NCBI RefSeq assembly: GCF_000003815.2
Contig: NC_049990.1
Coordinates: 6,470,976-6,534,975 of the forward strand
Length of the DNA stretch: 64,000 bases
Reading direction: 5' to 3'
Source of the DNA: Branchiostoma floridae
Lineage: Eukaryota > Chordata > Leptocardii > Amphioxiformes > Branchiostomatidae
Shown piece by piece: positions 37,727 through 49,187 of this stretch. Under the pieces are notes generated by a model. It saw only the letters and a list, made by a program, of their open reading frames with translations. It was not told the DNA's origin and searched no databases. The number at the start of each line of letters is the position of its first letter. Positions within the stretch are counted from its first letter, which is position 1. Both the position numbers and the translations under genes were made by a program.

Positions 37727-39632
37727 GGTTCCCTATTACAATGTTCGGCTGGTCACAGAAAGGTCCCAGTCAGTCCCACATGCAGTACAACAGGTTTAAG
37801 ACAGCAAGTAGACATACTCGTAGGGTGGTCGCGGATATGTCACACACATTTTAGCTGTCTTGTGACTGGACAGGTTTTCGTAGATTCCTTGTCGCCAGTT
37901 GTTTCGGTCATACGTCCGGTCCTTTGTGACTGCGGCTCTAACAGTTCTCCCGCTACCCCTACACGTTCTACGCACCAGGTATCAGTGCCCGGTAAGCTTT
38001 GTTGTCTGTCTAGGAGGTAGTAAGATCGCATTTCCTATAAAACCTATACCTGGCACCTGCAATTACAACACCTTGCCAACTGGATCGGGGTCAACGTACT
38101 CTGCTGAATGGTAGGCCACGCGTATCGGTTCTCGTTTTCACAACAAAAGAGAAGGAGTTAGCCCCCGGCTATGTAACACGGGTGTTAATGATACAGTGTA
38201 TTCTCGCTGCATTTGTCATTATCAAAATCTTATGCTACACCTCGCGTCTTGGCGCAACAAAGCAGACACCTAATGAAGGTTATGCTTTATTGTCATACAA
38301 TTTGTTGTTGTTGCCTTTGTTTTACGTCTATTCTTTCGCTAGACGTGGTCCCCTATATGCTGGTTTTCATTTATTTCAGGTTCGTGATGATGGACTGTCT
38401 AGGTCTTTAGCTTATGGTGAAATTATTGCAGATTGTATTCACATATTCACAATATTACTGCGGGGGATTCATTGCTAGGCACAATGAAGAAGACGTATTG
38501 GCTTCAGTTGTCACACAATATACATCAAGTCACATACCATACATGTCATAAATACACAATGTACTTCTATAGCTATATATTCGCTTTTTTTCGGTATCTG
38601 ATACATGTTTTACTTAATCATACACATACCTCTGCATTCCTAGAAAATTTCGCCTGAGTGATCAATGCGCATGCTCCATCCAGAACTTCTCATGAATACC
38701 TTATTCGATACAACCCTAACATGCTCGCAGATAGACCCAACACCCAGCCACCAGGTGATTGAAGTTCAAGAGAATTCCGCTAGGGGAAATGCTTCTCTTG
38801 AATACAGCGATACCATTCCCAAATATTGGGAAAAGGACGAGGCCAGAAATGAAAACGTCACTATTCTTACATCTGCTTGGAGATCCAAGATCCCTTTACA
38901 AGTTAATGTTTATTTGTTTGTTTAAACCTTTGTTTATTCATGAAAGCTCAAATCGGCCTGTATGCATGTATATCTATATATATGCCGCTTTTCATTGAGG
39001 TCATGGGGGAGGAGACAAGGCTCGGACAAAGTACATAACATAGATACAGTTTACATCACAAGACTTAGTCATAATGAGTCTTATAAGTCTGATATGTTGA
39101 TACGTAAGTGTGTATTCTAGGGCTGCATACCTAAACGTGGGTTTAGGTATGTCAGTGTATATCGACACCTAGGCCTGTCCGAAAACTTGTCCAACAACTT
39201 GTCCAATAATGAGAGCTGCGCATTATTCCGGCTGACTGAAATGCAAACATCTTATATTTTTCTGGATGTAGTTCGAGCCCAAAGTCTAGGAACAAACTGG
39301 AGGGAGTGTGCAGATCTTCATTGGTGATTTTTACAGCTGGATTTTACAAAGACAGGGCGACAGGAGGTGTCGTCTTTCGCCCTATTTAGTACGTTTACAT
39401 GTATTTGACTTCATTGTCATAACATGTTCGACAAGTTGCTATTTGTACAAGATTTTCTGCCAAATTTGAAAGACTTGTACAACCGTTACTATTGCATGTG
39501 GCGTTAGTGGTTTAATATTTGACCCAATATTTGCATTGCTACCCACAAGCTGCCATTGTTTTTATGCTGGCCATGGGTATACGTTACTTTTGAGCACACA
39601 TCGCGTGGCATACTGAGGGGAGTGTACGCAAC
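37727..39632. promoter_or_regulatory. Divergent intergenic region between the Patched-like and GH31 genes
   Basis: The start codons of the two genes face away from each other across 1.9 kb, so this interval should hold both promoters and 5-prime UTRs. No clear TATA box or other motif can be assigned. A short hairpin with 11-bp arms (CATACCTAAAC, loop GTGG) lies at 39126-39151. No RNA gene recognised. Confidence 0.45.
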
Positions 39633-42600
39633 ATGGCCGCTCTGCGAGGTGTTTATTTCCAGTGTCCTAAATTCGTCCACCATGTCCTGATATGGACGAT
39701 CCTATTTACGTCAGGCTGTCGTGCTTTCACCGTGAGGCAAACCAGCGATGGCGTCGACGTCCTTCTCGGCGGAACCTTGCTACTTCGCCACGAGAGAGCG
39801 AACCCCGCCATTTCGGTCGGGACAGGCACCACAGTTTTCCGTGAGCTTCATGGGAACTTCAACATCTCGGACACGGTGGACTCACGAGTTGCGTTACCTG
39901 ACGTCGCCGTGACGCAGCCCTCTCCGTCAGAGTACAGGCTTGTGTTCTCCTCTGGTGGCAACTATCAGGTAGGGATTTCTAAAAGAATTACGAAGTGGTT
40001 ATTGCTCTGATTTGTGGAGCAATTTATAAGTAATCTATTCGCACACATTTATAAGAGCAAATGTTGTCAAGGCTTCGACAAAGGTCACAGAGGTCAAAAA
40101 GAATTTTAGCGCATTTTAGAGGAGAAAATGTTTTGGTCCAACCCTCGCATAACCGCTAATTTACCATTCGAGTTGGCAAAGTCGGTCGTGCATAGTAAAT
40201 GATATATTTGACCTTCCTGGGTCACAGGGTGACAATGATTTAGCTAACAGTGCTAGTGGATTATTCTGGGCTCCAAACAAATTCTTTATTGGGGAGACGA
40301 GGATAGAAAAACGCAGACCACTAGGTACACGTACAAAAAACCGTATAAGTAGTAAATGGACCCCACATCTGCTTGGAGATATGCTTTCCTGTAATGTTCT
40401 TACTAAGGTTAACAAAACATGTTTTTTACACGTGTGATATGAAGTAAAACGTGTTAAAGAACACTAGAAAGAATGTCAAAAGTAGTTAACGTCTTGGAAA
40501 AAAGAAAGCATCTGATATATGAATCTGAAGTTATAGCGAAAGACTGAAAATAATATTGAGTCTCCTCTTTCCACATTCGGAAACGTATAATGAATGATAT
40601 AGTTTTTCTTTGTAAAATGTTTTTCTGCAGACTGAGATGAGGCTGATGACTGGGAACAAGGGGTACGATCACGTGATGAACATCTCGATCCCAGGGAACC
40701 TGGACAGAACGTGGCTGCGGCTCTACGCTGATGACGGAGAGCATGTTTATGGAGGTAAGAGCCCCTAGAGATGGTCGATCTACTTTCTCTCCCTTTCAAT
40801 GACTTTTCATAGGTAAAAAGAGAAAATTGGTAGTTGTGAGTACAAATGGGATAATTGGCAGAAAACACGAGACTGGAATGGCACGATGTAAGCATAAGCA
40901 AGTCTTCCTAAACTTGAAATTATGTAGGTGGCGTTTTTTTATGACAGGAGAGAAACATGATATGTGAACAAAAGTTAAGGTAATCCCAGTGAAAAAAGCT
41001 CAGATATTTCTGTTTGTTTGTAGCATTAACGCTTACATATCTGTGTAGATTAAGACATGAAAAGGAGAGTTTCCACAGATGTAACCTCCCCCAGCGAAGT
41101 CAAGTACATTTTCACATTGATTGGGTGATTCTAATTAAATCTCTTGATCACCGACGCCACTCTATACACCTATACATGTATTACAATATCATGGGGACAG
41201 AATGTAACATTTTGGCAATTGATTTTTTCCTGTAGGCGGGGAACAGTTTACGTACTTCGACCTGCGTGGACGGAGTTTCCCGATATGGACCCGGGAGCAG
41301 GGCGTCGGGCGGCAGCCGGGCACGTTCGTCACCGACGAGGCCAACAGACGTGACGGTGGCGGCGGGGACTACCACACCACTTACTGGCCACAGCCAACCT
41401 TCGTCTCCTCGCGGAGGTATTTCTGCCATTTTACCACCACGGACTACATGATTATGGACTTTAGCGACACCAACGCCCATGTGATACAGATGTGGGGCTC
41501 GCCGGGTGTGATTCACTTCGGCTCCGCCGCCAACTTTCGGGAAATCTCGGAACAGATCGGAGAACTGCTCGGGAGGCAGCCGGAGCTTCCCGACTGGGTG
41601 CACGACGGCGCGATTCTCGGCGTACAGGGAGGAACGAGCGAGGTTCTGAGGTACTTAGAACAAGCTGAAGCTCAGGGGGTCAAGGTCAACGCTCTGTGGA
41701 TCCAGGACTGGGCGGGAAGAATCACAACGTCCTTCGGAAGACGACTGTTCTGGAACTGGGCGTGGGACGAGAACCAGTACCCGGGACTCCGACAAGAAAT
41801 CGTCAGACAGAAGGAGCGAGGGGTCCGATTCCTCGGGTACATCAACCCGCATCTCAACAAACTCGGGGACCTGTACACCATCGCAGATTCCCGCGGATAC
41901 TTCGTGAAGAACTCCACGGGACAGACGTACATACAGGACTTCGGAGAGTTCTTCTGCGGTACCATCGACTTGACCAACCCTGCAGCCTTCCAGTGGTACA
42001 AGAACGAAGTCATCGTCAAGAACATGATCGAGCTGGGCCTGGCCGGTTGGATGGCGGACTTTGGCGAGTACCTCCCGCCCGACATGGTGTTCCACAACGG
42101 CGTTCCAGGGCGAGAGATGCACAACCTTTACCCAGCACTGTGGGCAAAGGCCAACAGAGAGGCAGTAGAAGAGTCCGGCAAACTTGGAGAAATAGGTACG
42201 ATGAGACGTTTCATTCCTTCTGCTAAATCCATGGGAACTTGAAAAGCTGCGTAAACTTTCTTGATGTTTTACTTATTATTAAAAGATTAGTTTTAGGTCC
42301 CAGTACAAAGACAAATTATGGAACTCTCTCGACCACAACTGTTTCCCTCTTGTCTACAACTTATCAGCCTTGGAAACAAATGTCCACCGCTATCTCCGTG
42401 CACAGTTATTTCCAACTTCTGAGTTCATTACCACGAGGTGGTCTAATGACCTTGCTCTGAACAAACTCCTTAAAGAAAGGTTGCTGAAAACTGAAATAGA
42501 TCGCATGCAAAAAGAATTATTTTCATAAAGAAATGCAGAGATTTCAACGATACTTTACAACAATAGATGTTATAGGTATATCATTATATGTACGAATTTC

Positions 42601-45453
42601 AGTGTTCTGGATGCGGGCTGGGTTCTCCGGCAGTCAGAACTACTCCGTGATGTCCTGGGCCGGAGACCAGTTTGTAGACTACAGTCTGGGTGACGGGCTG
42701 GCGTCAGTCATTCCCGCCGCCTTGTCTCTAGGGGTGTCCGGCTACGGGCTGTCCCACTTCGACATCGGGGGATTCACCAGGTAACGTTATAGATAGATCC
42801 CGACTGTCAATCAAGATAAGTTTTTATTCAAAGATTCGTTTAAGGTTCCTCGGAGTGTCTCTTGGAGTGTCCGGCTACTTCCGTTTTTACGAAGGGAATA
42901 CTTAGTACATATCTTACGCATTGTCTTTCATTTCAGCTTGTTTGGGATAACACGTACGGAAGAGTTACTTCTCCGCTACACAGAAATGGCCGTCTTCACA
43001 CCGATGATACGGACCCACGAAGGTAATCGACCAGCAGATAACTGGCAGGTAAACGTTTTTGTTTTCTTTCACATGTATGTCTCTATTGTATACCACATTT
43101 AAACGGGCAGTTGCTTCCAATACAAGGAATTGGACTGCCTATATAATGGCCAACCAAACTTCATGGAAGGGGGACGATATCAACTTTGACCCATGACCCA
43201 CAACATGCATCATTCACATGTTCTCAGAAGTGGGACCAATCATCCTGAGTCAGGTCGTAGCTACAGTCGAATATTATGTTACTCTGTTTCATCTAGTAGT
43301 TAGATGCTACAATGATGTCTGTCATAATTCATGCCCGTAATCTCAGTCACGTTCGTCATCAAAATTCTTGACCCTGCAGGAGCGACACCTGGCTGCTGTG
43401 CGAAATATCATGGGCCAGTCAGATATGTCTGAGGAGGGAAACAGACGGTCACCAAATTAAATAGATATTAATGTATTAGTTGTATACAAAGAACTTTGCT
43501 ATCCTTGGTTTTGTAACGTTACAATGATGTACATTTCCAGGTGTACTCCTCTGACAGCACGCTGCAGCACTTTGCCCGGCTGGTGGACGTGCACGTCAGT
43601 CTGAAGGACTACATCCGGGAACTCGTGCAGAACAACAGCCGTTACAACCTCCCCGTGCAGAGGCCGCTGTTCTTCCACTACCAGGAGGATCCGGCGGTAA
43701 ATTCCCCTTCTGATATCTAATTTGTGAATCTTGGTACTGTTTTTGATGTGTATGCGAGTCTGCGTGTGTACATGAATGTTTGTGATGTGAAGTGGAGCGG
43801 ACTCATTCCTCACGTTACCTACATCTTTCGCACTGCAGTCGTCTCGCGGAAAGACATCTGGAAACGCATTGTTGTTGTTTATCACAACCGGATTGCTTGC
43901 GTAAAACGCCTTAGTTATACTTACAACTTCACAGCATCACTCTACTTTACATTGCACATGTGTTTAGTTAGTTTTTCAATTCTTGGCCAGCTAAGCAGAA
44001 GCTATGAATGAATTGTAAGGAATGTTTGCAATGTTTTCTTGTTTGTTTGTTTTGTTGTTTGGTTGGTTTGTCGGTAGCATATATTGATACTACAACTTTC
44101 CCAGGTGTACAGCATCAAGTACCAGTACCTGTTCGGACCGGATGTGTTGGTGGCACCTGTGTACATGGAAGGCGTGGACTCCTGGCAGGTGTACCTACCC
44201 GAGGGGGACACCTGGGTAAGAAATCTTCACTATCTATTCAAATTAATGTACACGACATACAATGTTCGACGTAAACAATGAACAAAGTTGTCTTTAAACA
44301 ATCTTCTTTAATTTGTCAGTAAACTTTTCGACGACCATCTATCGCCTAAGAATTAAAGTAAGTTGTATAACGAAGAAGACTTTGTTCAATTGATCCTATT
44401 TACGGAAATGGTTTTAGAAAAACCATGTCCGTTAAAAGTGCATATGTCAGTCCCAGAAGTAACTAACGACAATGTCAACAAAAATTTATACTTTAAGTGT
44501 GGCAAAAGGCATTTGATCTGTATCTGTCTTGTCCACATGCATAGCATTACATATTTTTAATGAAAATTAATTACATGTTTAATTAAGTACAAAACCAGAT
44601 TAATGATGGATTGGCACGTTTCACCAAGTGCTGACGTCGCGTATCCGCAAAATCACATGTTTATAGATCACGTGTTAACAAAATCCCGTGTCTGTACGCA
44701 ACTCTCGCGAGTATACGTTCTGAAGTGATTGGTCATCAGTATTGATCCTGAAGAAGGCGACTTTGGTCGTTGAAAATTTTATCCTTGTATACCTTTGTAC
44801 TGTAAGAAAGTTTAGCATTGTACTAAGATATCATTATTTTTGGAATGCTACATTTATTTCTTTGTTACGTTGTTGCCAGGTCCATCTGTGGAGTGACAGA
44901 AGCTATGACGGCGGCCAATTGGTGACAGTGGACGCACCCCTCGGGCAGACGCCATTTTTCTTCCGAGCGGCCTCCAGATGGGCATCCTTGTTCAGGACAG
45001 TCGCTAGAGGCACGTACTTTGAATCTTTCTATTTCGGACATCTAATCATACCTATGGAGAGAAAGGGTGGAGAGAGGAGGGGAAGAGGCGGAGGGAAGAG
45101 TTTTAAGTATAAAAACAATCTTATTTTTGTACTGCATGACTATAGATAGAACACTCTGCATATTAAGCTATTGGAACAAGTGGGTAATTCATTGATTGAA
45201 TGAATGACTATAATGTATGGGTCCATTAACACATATGAAAAGTCAACAAAAACAAATGCTGCCTGGTTTTCTGTGGCAAACTTTTATATTGATTAATGAG
45301 ACAAAAATCATCACTGCCTTAATAATGTTTTGTCTTTTTCCTTTTTCAGACAACCCTCTGCCAGTGAACGGAACGAGCTTTCACCGCATCATCCTACCTT
45401 ACGTCACAGCTATAATCGCCATCTTTGTCTTCTTCTGGTTCCGAAATCAGTGA
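39633..45453 (+). CDS. Sulfoquinovosidase-like GH31 glycosidase, nine exons, complete
   Basis: Plus-strand exons: 39633-39968, 40631-40754, 41236-42195, 42603-42780, 42937-43048, 43541-43696, 44105-44215, 44880-45009, 45350-45453 (2211 nt, 736 aa). A hydrophobic signal segment lies at about residues 17-35. The catalytic domain resembles bacterial YihQ, a GH31 retaining alpha-glycosidase that releases sulfoquinovose from sulfolipid glycerol. The nucleophile is D428 (WMADFGEY) and the acid/base D495 (WAGDQ). The sulfonate-contact residues recalled for YihQ correspond to Q310 (WIQDW), R323 and W326 (GRRLFW). The third contact, Tyr in YihQ, is F531 (DIGGFTR). MRTHEGNRP-type active-site loop residues are kept in exon 5. 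A C-terminal hydrophobic stretch (about 716-732) ending FWFRNQ predicts a tail anchor, absent in YihQ (about 678 aa). The last intron needs a GC donor (GAG|GCACGT). Many introns exclude bacterial contamination. Confidence 0.9.
42290..42528 (+). pseudogene. Unidentified ORF relic in GH31 intron 3
   Basis: From about 42298 a frame without an ATG stays open for about 76 codons to a TAA at 42526-42528, with protein-like composition (YKDKLWNSL ... RWSNDLALNKLLKERLLK ... ELFS). A TTTTAG acceptor-like sequence precedes it. I do not recognise the family. It could be the end of a mobile-element protein, a skipped exon, or chance. Nothing around it supports expression as part of the GH31 gene, whose exon 3-4 junction is in frame without it. 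Confidence 0.3.
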
Positions 45454-46113
45454 TTCGACAAAACAGTTCATGTTCTTTGTACTGTAGGTAAAGCTGTGTT
45501 ACGCTGGTCGTTGAAATCAGCACCACGTTTTAGACTATAGAAATTCTCTCGAAATCGTTGGTTTTCTGCATAAGGTACCTGACGGCTATGTTAACTTTAT
45601 GTTAAACTGTTTATGTTTCTTTTATCTTTCAAAAATATACAGACCTGTACCTAAACTCTTATTCCGGTACTTGTACTTGTGATGTTACCTTTAAGACATG
45701 CCTACACTCGCCCCATCCGCCTACGCAAAATAAGAGCAAAGCAAGTACAAACCGGATGTCCACACCTGCTTGAAGAGGAACACTCAGTATCAACAGTGGC
45801 AGTATGTAAGCATACCTGAAACGCACGCTAGGTCAAAGTTACCGGTCAATGACACCTAACTTTGTTGACTCTATTTGATATCTGAACCGCCCGCTCTTTT
45901 ATTCCGATACCAAAGTGCAGAATGTAATCTTTTGTGCAACTACCAAAGACCTTTTAAGTCACGTGGTGCAACTAATTGCTGATTGGCTGGGTGACGCGCA
46001 TTCATCAGGTTTGTATTGGGTACCGTTGTTTTGTGTTCAATACCGTGAAGTCTGCTGGACTTCTGGGAAGCGAAACTGTGAGATTAAGCTCGAGATTTCA
46101 CGAAGTGCCCAAC
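45454..46113. other. Intergenic region between GH31 and the ferroxidase fragment
   Basis: 660 bases without a recognised gene. Holds the GH31 3-prime UTR. No canonical AATAAA was found close to the stop (an AATAAG occurs near 45729). It must also contain any promoter of the downstream plus-strand fragment. Confidence 0.4.
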
Positions 46114-46740
46114 ATGTCAGCTTGGGTGAAGACCATCTGGTGTCTTCTTTGCGCTCACCAGCTGATAACCTGTGCAAATGCAGCCGTAAAAGAACGGCAT
46201 TATTTTGTCGCTTGTAAAGAAGTGTTGTGGGACTACGCACCGGGAAGCTACAACAAGATCACCAACACCGCCATTTCTGACGACAGGTAAATCATTTTAC
46301 AATAATGCGACGGTATATCCAAACGTTTTCGGTCTCACGCGCAAAAGAGGGTTGCTTAGGGGACGTAAGTCTAATTTTTGTAAATAACTACGCAGTATGA
46401 AAAAAGTATGATTGAATTGTTAAAGCTATCCCGGCCCCCCAAAAATGTGAGTGTCCGTTGTTTCAGGGTGAACCTGAGAAGTTTTTGACGTACCCAGGAT
46501 TGGTACAATAACCTAGTGAGTAGAGTATTCTCCTTACATGCAATATCAATACAGGCTGAGTCATACGAAATGGTACATACTGCTTTCTGTGCTTAGCAAT
46601 TGGCGTTTGGAAAAAAATATGGGAGTTGAACCGATACGAGAGGACTATTCCCCGGATGTAGTGCTTCCACAAGTTGAGTGGTACCGCACTTAGTTGACAA
46701 GAACATCGTGTCTAAAGTACCCTGCAAGGTACTGCGGTGT

Positions 46741-47020
46741 ACCGAAAGTGCGAAAAAGAACGAAAAGGAGCGAAAAGGAACGAAAAGGAACGAAAAGGAG
46801 CGAAAAGGAACGAAAAGGAGCGAAAAGGAACGAAAGGGAACGAAAAGGAGCGAAAAGGAACGAAAAGGAACGAAAGGGAAAGTACCGAAAGTGCGAAAAG
46901 GAACGAAAAGGAAAGTACCGAAAGTGCGAAAAGGAACGAAAAGGAACGAAAAGATTGGATAGGAACGAAAAGGAACGAAAAGGAAATTACCGAAAGTGCG
47001 AAAAGGAACGAAAAGGAACG
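46741..47020. repeat. GGAACGAAAA satellite array, left side of gap
   Basis: Tandem 10-bp units (GGAACGAAAA, GGAGCGAAAA, GGAACGAAAG) are punctuated by a higher-order spacer AGTACCGAAAGTGCGAAAAG. All reading frames through it are open because the array lacks stops. Located in intron 1 of the ferroxidase fragment. Confidence 0.95.
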
Positions 47021-47292
47021 GGTTCCCACGCGGGCTGTCACAGATCAAATTGGGGGGAGGGGGTGGGGGATTGAAAGCCGCTGAGTAGCGCGCTAGAAAA
47101 ACGTTTGACGAGTTGACATTCTGGTGTAGGTTATTTTTCTACGGTCCCAAAAATGTCACAAAGTCGTTTTCTAGTGGTCCCGGCCTGAATTATAAGTGGC
47201 CCCGGGCAATCGGGACACCGCGTTGATTTCAACTCGAGGCCTGGCTCCAAAGACTTTTTCTGCCCGAACCCGCACGGGAGACGTGTGTCGCC

Positions 47293-47392
47293 NNNNNNNN
47301 NNNNNNNNNNNNNNNNNNNNNNNNNNNNNNNNNNNNNNNNNNNNNNNNNNNNNNNNNNNNNNNNNNNNNNNNNNNNNNNNNNNNNNNNNNNN
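47293..47392. other. Assembly gap of 100 N
   Basis: Exactly 100 N, the usual placeholder for a gap of unknown length. On its left the satellite reads purine-rich on plus but ends 270 bases before the gap. On its right it starts at once and reads pyrimidine-rich. The missing sequence could contain exon 2 of the ferroxidase fragment. Confidence 1.
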
Positions 47393-47554
47393 CCTTTTCG
47401 TTCCTTTTCGTTCCTTTTCGTTCCTTTTCGTTCCTTTTCGCACTTTCGGTACTTTCCTTTTCGTTCCTTTTCGTTCCTTTTCGTTCCTTTTCGTTCCTTT
47501 TCGTTCCTTTTCGTTTCTTTTCGTTCCTTTTCGTTCCTTTTCGCACTTTCGGTA
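47393..47554. repeat. Satellite array, right side of gap, inverted orientation
   Basis: Units of CCTTTTCGTT with the spacer CGCACTTTCGGTACTTTCCT, the reverse complement of the left array. The outer border also matches in inverted form (ACCGAAAGTGCGAAAA next to a CAGTACC/AGGTACTG-type flank), so the arrays form a large inverted repeat around the gap. Confidence 0.95.
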
Positions 47555-47754
47555 GACCCAGGTACTGCTACACAGGTCTACACGTTCTAGACCAACTTTC
47601 TTACATACTACGTTGTCCAAATTCCGCACAGTATTTTCGAGTGAAAAAAGTTCAATGGGGTATTCAATTTTGACAAGATCCGTAGCTAGTCGAGTCGACG
47701 GTTTTGTCATAATCGCCAAAATTCCCTAGCCTAAGTATCAGTACTGTCTATTCA

Positions 47755-48330
47755 TCACATTATTTTAGATCAAAAAAGTTTTTAAAACCGTGATAATGGT
47801 TTCACATTAGATGATATCACATTATTTCACTAGTATAGACAAAAACTATTCTCATCTTGAAATGTGAAATAATGTGATACCGGGTGACACAATCTTTTTC
47901 CTCTTACTAATGAAACAATGTGATAACACCCGGTCCTTCTATCACATTATTTCACTAGTAAGAGTTAAAATATTGTTTCTATCAGTGAAAAATGTGATAG
48001 CACCCCTCTATCACATTAATTCACTAGTAAGAGGTAAAAGATAACTTCTATTAGTGGAAAAATGTAACAGACCCGTCTATCACATTGACTCAATAATAAA
48101 AGTAGGATTGCAAAAGAACGGTCTAAATGTGTCTAGTAGTGAAAAATGTGATAGCACCCCTGTATCACATTATTTCATCAGTAAGAGTTAAAAGATTTTT
48201 CTATTAGTGACAAAATAAGTATATAGTATATAGACAATTATTGAAATAACTGTTCGAAAACAAGTTATCGCAACTTTTGCAACTACAGTGTATCACATTT
48301 TCTGTCCTAAAATACTATTCAGGGCTTAAT
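47755..48330. repeat. Tandem satellite with internal inverted repeats (TATCACATTATTTCACTAGT)
   Basis: The core TATCACATTATTTCACTAGT is repeated about five times, each followed by AGAGTTAAAA-type sequence and then an inverted counterpart of the form TATTAGTGAAAAATGTGATA. Units are about 65-90 bp and each can fold on itself. It lies in the intron before exon 3 of the ferroxidase fragment. No coding content. Confidence 0.85.
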
Positions 48331-48886
48331 GAATGTGATAGATTATGAAATGTTGAGTATCAGCCATTTAGGCTCCCATTCTCACCCCAAGAGCAATGAA
48401 GGTAAGAATGTTGCTGAATCCTTACCATGTCTAGCACTAGTCACTGCTGTTCGTTCGTTATAGCGATAATGAAAGAAAGAATTTGGTAACAATGATGACA
48501 CAAAAGACTGTAACACTTTGAATGAGTAACTTGCAGTACGTCCAAGGGTACCTAAGATTTAGATCATTTTCCTGACTTGACCACGACTTGAAACTTAAGG
48601 TAAACTATATTCAAAGGTTATACAATATGTCGAAAAGTGAAACCGAATACTGATTTAGAAATACAATCGTTTTCAGGAGCTCTTTACTACGACGGAACGT
48701 CTGGTAAGAACAAATCGGACGACGCTGTCCCACCTGGCGACACCTATGTGTATCGCTGGCAAGTGACCGAAAACGAGGCCCCCGCTGACGACGATCCGCC
48801 ATGTTTGACGTGGATGTACCATTCGCATGTTGACACCCCTAAGGACATGAGCTCCGGCTTGACGGGGACCATAGTGACCTGCAAAC

Positions 48887-49177
48887 CAGGTATGAGTTTC
48901 ACGTGTTATGTGTTGACTCAACTCTATATATCTGACATAGTAGTCCTTTTTTATTTTATGTACTAAATTAGGCTAACATTCGTACGTATTTTATGTCTTG
49001 GCGTGGTGGGACTTTGGTGCACTGTTATGTTGATTAACTGAGTTCATTTATCTATTGTATTTTGTTATGTGGCACTGCTAAAACAAGTTTTATACCTTGA
49101 GTAGTGCAGTGCCATATTGTCGTTGTCATGTGTTCTTGAATAAAAAAACAGGTATGTGTTTCACGTGCTATGTGTTT
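48887..49177 (+). mobile_element. Probable retroelement 3-prime fragment flanked by 28-bp direct repeats
   Basis: The donor region of the exon at 48677-48889 (CAGGTATGAGTTTCACGTGT, 48887-48914) recurs at 49149-49176 (CAGGTATGTGTTTCACGTGC) with only two or so differences. Between them is a 234-bp segment with a GTGGCACTGC...GCAGTGCCATATTG motif ending in TTCTTGAATAAAAAAACAGG, i.e. a polyadenylation-like, A-rich 3-prime end. This is the expected footprint of a retrotransposed LINE/SINE with a long target-site duplication. Family not identified. Confidence 0.55.
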
Positions 49178-49187
49178 CAATGGTCCC

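Larger units (their letters stand above)
46114..48889 (+). pseudogene. Partial hephaestin-like multicopper oxidase: exons 1 and 3 only
   Basis: Exon 46114-46286 encodes a signal peptide and the first cupredoxin strands (KERHYFVACKEVLWDYAPGS) and ends in phase 2 at a GT donor, exactly like exon 1 of the complete gene at 61022 (both 173 nt). Exon 48677-48889 (213 nt, phase 1 in and out) equals exon 3 of that gene, with the copper-binding YHSHV and a near-identical [15 protein letters not shown] block. The 245-nt exon 2 between them was not found. An inverted repeat array and the 100-N gap sit there, so it may be missing from the assembly. No further exon follows before the convergent complete gene ends at 50650. 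Frames and splice sites are intact, so this is a recent inverted partial duplicate, a truncated gene, or a scaffolding artefact. Confidence 0.75.

Noticed and set aside
41181-42226. Antisense and alternative-frame open frames of 140-176 codons
   Set aside because: They are shadows of the long, GC-rich GH31 exon 3 (41236-42195).
39633-45453. Bacterial contamination as the explanation for the YihQ-like gene
   Set aside because: The coding sequence is divided by eight introns with phased splice sites and carries a eukaryotic signal peptide and tail anchor.
46593-47084. Several overlapping open frames of 94-151 codons on both strands, rich in Lys/Arg/Glu or Phe/Ser
   Set aside because: They are translations of the stop-free 10-bp satellite. 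No domain, start context or splice structure supports a protein.
47171-47719. Open frames of 100-182 codons across the gap
   Set aside because: They run through N residues and the right-hand satellite, so the frames are not real evidence of coding.
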